A stretch of DNA of 64,000 bases. Origin: Bolinopsis microptera (taxonomy: Eukaryota > Ctenophora > Tentaculata > Lobata > Bolinopsidae). The stretch spans positions 12,002,983-12,066,982 of the forward strand of contig NC_087077.1 of assembly GCF_026151205.1 (NCBI RefSeq). Reading direction: 5' to 3'. Shown here one piece after another: positions 59,820-64,000 of the stretch. Under the pieces are notes generated by a model. That model did not search any database, was not told the origin of the DNA, and saw only the letters and a program-made list of their open reading frames with translations. Each line of letters begins with the position of its first letter. Position 1 is the first letter of the stretch. The position numbers and the translations under genes are program-made.

Positions 59820-61694
59820 ATGTCAAATAATCAGAGCTCAGACATTAGTCTCCACTCTTGTGAGCGCCCTTTAGAACATTTGAACTTTTCATTCCAGTCT
59901 GAAAAATCAGAGAACTGTAACAATTGTCTGTCAAAAGACATCAAGATTGACTTTTTAGAAAAAAAGTTGTCTTTATTGAATGAAATTATCAGAACTAGTG
60001 ATCTCATTGCTCAGTACAATGATAGTCTCATATCAGATCAAACTCAAATACAAGAACAGAGTTTTAAGTGTGAAAATTTGCTGCCAAACTTGTCAGAGGA
60101 GATTGAATGTGAGATCATAACCATTACCCCTCAGTCACACGTTGTTATCAATCAAGTAGAAGCGTTTGATGTAGATGACATTGTTGTGGAAGATGTTGTA
60201 TCGGACAGTTTGTTTGTTGACAACGATGTCGTGGACAAGGTTGTTCCACAGGAGGTTGTTGGAAACGAGATTGTTATCAGTGAGATTGTTGTTAACGAGG
60301 TTATGGCAGACGAGGATGATGTGTCTGATCTCCCTGTATCTACTGCTACTGGTGAATCACGGATCAACACCCCTAAGCCCAGAGACAAATATCCAAACTT
60401 GGTCCCTGCCCCTGTCTACGATCCTATAACACCGGGGCCAATGAATATATCTGTAACTTGTTCCCCATCACCAGTGAAACCAGTTACCCTACTAGATGAT
60501 GGTCCATTCTCTAAATTTTCACTTGATCTATTAATGGAAGAACTTGAGTTCAGTCACGGTTTTAAAAACAGGAAATCGGTTTATTTTGGTGACTTTCCCT
60601 ATGAGTATTCAGGTGCAACACATGACCCAAAAAGTGTACACAATGATTCCTACCTTGCTAAACTCAGCTCCTACATTAATGTGATATTACCCAATTTCAG
60701 ACACAATAGTATTCTCGTCAATCTATATGAAACTGGAGCAGAGTTCATGCCAGCTCATAGCGATTCTGAATCATGTATTGTAGAACACTCTGATATTGTA
60801 ACCATTTCACTTGGTGCGACGAGAACACTGCAAATTAGATCAAACGGCAGCAATGAAGTTGTGGGCTCTGTGCAGCTTCAGCATGGAGATGTCTTCATCA
60901 TGTCCAAATTGTCTCAGGCTGACTTTCAACATGAGATACTGCCAGACGAAATGTGTGATGAACCCCGGATCAGCATCACCCTAAGACTGATGAAGCCCCC
61001 TAGGATCACTCAGTCAACTGAGTTTGGTCTGCGTTCACCGCCCCCACCCATCCCTCATTCAGGACACAAACTGACAGACTCTTCTTCACCTGCACTCTCA
61101 GTTTGCAAACAGTCAGCTAAAGCTTCACAAAAGTCTGTCCTATTCATAAGCAGCTCTATGTTCAGGTTTCTTGATGCGGACAAGTTATCATCGTCCACTG
61201 TTAGTGCTAGTAAACTGTTTTATCCTGGGGCTGATGCCAAAGTAATGTTAAATAAACTAAAAACTGACCTACACTCCGTTCCATCCCCATCTATTATTTA
61301 TATTATGACAGGAACTAATAATGTGAACACAGTCTATTTTGGCTCAAAGTCACTGAAGGATGCAGCGGGTGACATTAGTAATCTCTTAAATTATCTCAAG
61401 TCAGTGTATCCGAATGCAACAATTAATGTTCTCAATATTCTTCCCAGGAGTACAAAAGGCCGCAATGATGTTGTGGCAGAGCTGAATAAGGTTATTAAGG
61501 ATATGTGTAGCAAAGATTCTTGTTTTAATTACATTAGCACCCATAATTTATTTAACTATAATAGAAGTGGATTCAGGAAAGAATTTTATTTTGCCAGACC
61601 ATCTGCAAAAATATCTGATAACTGTCACCTCAATACAAGCGGTGTTATTCGACTTGCTAAATTTCTGAAGTATTGGGCCCATAAGCAAGTTTGA
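59820..61694 (+). CDS. Retrotransposon ORF1: AlkB-like dioxygenase + SGNH hydrolase-like protein
   Basis: Intact ORF of 624 aa. Residues 1-90 include a Cys cluster (CNNCLSKD) and a predicted coiled coil; 110-170 is an acidic, Val-rich repeat region (IVVEDVV, DVVDKVV, EIVVNEV); 225-392 is a 2-oxoglutarate/Fe(II) dioxygenase of AlkB type. Its metal ligands His313-x-Asp315 (PAHSDSESC) and His371 (FQHEI), and the 2-oxoglutarate-binding R383xxxxxR389 (PRISITLRL), are all present. After a Pro/Ser linker, 438-620 is an SGNH/GDSL-like domain: LFISSSM (nucleophile region ~444-446), TGTNN (500), DNCHL (Asp600, His603). An esterase domain is known in ORF1 of CR1-type LINEs; the AlkB domain is the unusual part. 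By analogy with AlkB domains of plant RNA viruses it might repair alkylated RNA; this is inference. ORF2 follows 159 bp downstream. Confidence 0.85.
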   Translation: MSNNQSSDISLHSCERPLEHLNFSFQSEKSENCNNCLSKDIKIDFLEKKLSLLNEIIRTSDLIAQYNDSLISDQTQIQEQSFKCENLLPNLSEEIECEIITITPQSHVVINQVEAFDVDDIVVEDVVSDSLFVDNDVVDKVVPQEVVGNEIVISEIVVNEVMADEDDVSDLPVSTATGESRINTPKPRDKYPNLVPAPVYDPITPGPMNISVTCSPSPVKPVTLLDDGPFSKFSLDLLMEELEFSHGFKNRKSVYFGDFPYEYSGATHDPKSVHNDSYLAKLSSYINVILPNFRHNSILVNLYETGAEFMPAHSDSESCIVEHSDIVTISLGATRTLQIRSNGSNEVVGSVQLQHGDVFIMSKLSQADFQHEILPDEMCDEPRISITLRLMKPPRITQSTEFGLRSPPPPIPHSGHKLTDSSSPALSVCKQSAKASQKSVLFISSSMFRFLDADKLSSSTVSASKLFYPGADAKVMLNKLKTDLHSVPSPSIIYIMTGTNNVNTVYFGSKSLKDAAGDISNLLNYLKSVYPNATINVLNILPRSTKGRNDVVAELNKVIKDMCSKDSCFNYISTHNLFNYNRSGFRKEFYFARPSAKISDNCHLNTSGVIRLAKFLKYWAHKQV

Positions 61695-61853
61695 ATTTTC
61701 AGAAAGATTGTTAACATTTATTTCATCTAGATAAGGGATAATTACACATTGTTCCTCATGTTTATTGAAGTTTTAGAAAGTTTTGTTATTATCTCATACA
61801 AATTTGCCAGTTCTGCAATTTATCTTATTCTGACAAGTTTATAGCAGCATAAA

Positions 61854-64000
61854 TTGGAAAAATTTTCATGCTCTCACAGCAGTTCTTGCATTAACCCGTG
61901 CATTAGTAAAATCACAGTTTCATACCATGCCAAAAAGCTTGCAGTGGGACATTGCAACATGCAGGGAGGACTAACAGGTATGCCAAAATGTCTTGAAATC
62001 CAAGATCTAATCTGGAAAGAGAAATTAGATGTTTTATGCCTGAATGAAACAAATCTTAAGTCGGATATTGACTCAGCCAGTCTAAACCTACCCAAGAATT
62101 TTACTTTTATCCGCAAAGACCGTCATAACGACAATGGTCATGGGGGATGTGGCATTCTCATCAGTGAGCACATAAAGTTTAAAATGATTCAACTAAACTT
62201 AGTTTTGCAATATGACCAAATCGAGGCTATTTGGATCCATCTTACAGATTGCAATATTTTCATCTGCTGTTTCTACAGATCTGAGTTGTTTAGTCCTCTT
62301 GACAAATTTTTAGATTATATGACAGACTGCATGATGAGTATAGGAAGTAAGAATGTTATTTGGCTGGGTGATGTAAATGTAGACCAAAACAACATCAGCA
62401 GTATGAACTATAAGAAATTAGACATTACAATGAAAATGTTTGGAATGGTACAGGTAGTTCAGGATATTACCCGCATTGCTAAACTAGGAAACAGAATCAC
62501 AAAGACCACAATCGATGTTGTCATAACAAACACTTACTCCAAGTTTCTTGACTGCAAAGTCCTTGATGATTGTATAGGGGATCATCAGGTCGTAAAGTTC
62601 ATTGTCGATTTCAATGTGCATAAGGCCTCAAAATTCAAGAAGTTACTAATAAGAGATCACAGCAAAATGAATGTTACTGCTCTTAAAGAATTTTTGGAAA
62701 CTTGTGATTATAGACCAATAATAGATTCAACTAGTCTGAATGATGCAGTTGATGGTTTAAACGAACATATTGATCACTACTATGATCACTTCTGTCCAAT
62801 TAAACAAATTAAGTGCCATAGTGATTACATCCATAAGCCATCTCCAGAATTTTTAGAAAGTAAGAAATTGAAAGGGAAACTTTACCGTAAATTTTTAACA
62901 CACAACAAGAACAGACGTATACATCCAAATGGTCTTATACACTGTAATAAATGTGACTCATTATGGATGGCATATAAACGGCAGAGAAACTATTCAACCT
63001 ATTTGTCTAGAATTAATAGGAAGACTAACTTAGCAACAGAACTGAAAGCCAAGTGTGCCATGAATGATCTAAAGGGTGTATGGAAAACGATAAAGACAGC
63101 ATCAAATCTGCCTGTTAAAGCTAACAATATCAATAACAATCTTGATGCTGAAACCACCAATAAATATTTTGCTGAAATAGGTCCAAAGATCCAAGCAGAA
63201 GTGCAGCTGGAAAATAAAAATGAATTTCTATCTTATCTACAAAATGAGCAGATTGACAACGATACCAGCTTGAATAGCTTTACTGAAATAACTGAGTCCA
63301 ATATCTTAGACTATGTGGCAAGTATCCCTTGTAGCAAATCCACTAATGATCATATACCATTGAGAGTGTTTAGACAAATTTTACCTGCATTTATTGCTCC
63401 ATTAACACATCTTGTAAATTTGAGTTTATCCAGTGGCATCATGCCAAACAGCTGCAAGGTTGCAAAAGTCACCCCAATCCATAAGGATGGTGATACTGAG
63501 AATCCTAGTAATTATCGACCAATCTCAATTTTACCGATTCTTGGAAAGTGCATCGAATTTTGTGTGAACTCCCAACTGACTCAATATCTTGATGAAAAGG
63601 GAATACTTTCAGAGCATCAATATGGTTTCCGTAAAGATCACTCTACAACTTATCTCATGTTAGATCTGTTTGATCGTATATTTACTGCTAAGAACAGTGC
63701 CAAGCATCCTGCAATTATCTTCCTGGACATCAGAAAGGCATTTGATACCATGATATTCTCATTCAAAAGCTGAAGCATTATGGAATAAAAGATACTGCAT
63801 TGAGCTGGTTTAGGAGCTTCCTCACAGATAGATTACAGCAAACTAGAGTTGGGAGTAGGATAAGCAGTTTACATTCATTGAACTCTGGAGTGCCTCAAGG
63901 AAGTATATTAGGACCAATTCTATTCAGCATTTTTATCAATGACCTGCCTAATGCATGCCTATTTTCTAAACCTTATCTATTTGCTGATGACGGTGCATTA
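61854..64000 (+). CDS. Retrotransposon ORF2: APE endonuclease + reverse transcriptase (partial)
   Basis: Runs off the window. The N-terminal endonuclease (APE/EEP fold) has CNMQGG, LNETNL (catalytic Glu), GGCGILI, WLGDVNVD (GDxN), TIDVVITN and GDHQVV (SDH-like). The reverse transcriptase follows: KVTPIHKDGD, NYRPISILPILGK, EHQYGFRKDHST, FLDIRKAFDT, GVPQGSILGPILFSIFINDL and FADDG at the window's end. The frame from 61854 stops at 63773; the RT continues in another frame after about 63750, so there is a small indel just past AFDT. The first in-frame codon after the upstream stop is TTG and the first ATG lies inside the endonuclease, so translation may use reinitiation or a non-ATG start. The motifs fit the CR1/L2 group with APE endonuclease. 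Confidence 0.92.

Overview
This is AT-rich animal (metazoan) nuclear DNA. The genes have spliceosomal introns with GT/AG borders and belong to animal families: a TAO kinase, a fatty-acid-binding protein, a KGA-type glutaminase with ankyrin repeats, pyroglutamyl-peptidase I and a methylcrotonoyl-CoA-carboxylase-beta-like protein. There is also a 5S rRNA gene, TTAGGG-type telomeric repeats, tRNA-derived SINEs, non-LTR retrotransposons and many foldback/MITE elements. The very high load of inverted-repeat elements suggests an invertebrate; the window does not allow a closer placement.

Layout. 364-25415 (+) is one long gene of 11 exons for a divergent MCC-beta-like carboxyltransferase. All its splice phases agree and give 485 codons. 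Its two largest introns each hold a gene on the opposite strand: an intronless glutaminase (5294-7042) and an FABP gene (15780-21304) with three candidate first exons in the same phase. The same introns hold a LINE fragment, a GA microsatellite, a 2.9-kb inverted-repeat structure around a telomeric-repeat palindrome, SINEs and foldbacks. 26141-26575 (-) is an unrecognised small membrane-anchored protein. 27-33 kb is almost all repeats: foldbacks, G-tract-ended elements and a CTCGGAAGG-containing family, partly tandem. 33821-37438 is a TIR-bounded segment with a 5S rRNA gene and a 2.3-kb 33-bp minisatellite. 39051-51634 (-) is a complete 15-exon TAO kinase gene (882 aa), with at least two DNA transposons in its introns. 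52377-52955 (-) is a single-exon pyroglutamyl-peptidase I. 54.3-56.1 kb has nested MITEs. From 56.9 kb to the end lie two non-LTR retrotransposons in tandem, the second running off the window.

Most notable: the ORF1 proteins of both retrotransposons carry an AlkB-like 2-oxoglutarate/Fe(II) dioxygenase domain (HxD...H...RxxxxxR) fused to an SGNH-hydrolase-like domain. The second element follows it with an endonuclease/reverse-transcriptase ORF2. I know of no described LINE class with this architecture, although I cannot search. Second, the nested glutaminase keeps every active-site residue I can place except the catalytic lysine of the SxxK motif, which is Met. Third, one FABP body has three alternative first exons. 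Fourth, a 5S rRNA gene and a long minisatellite sit together inside a TIR-bounded unit.
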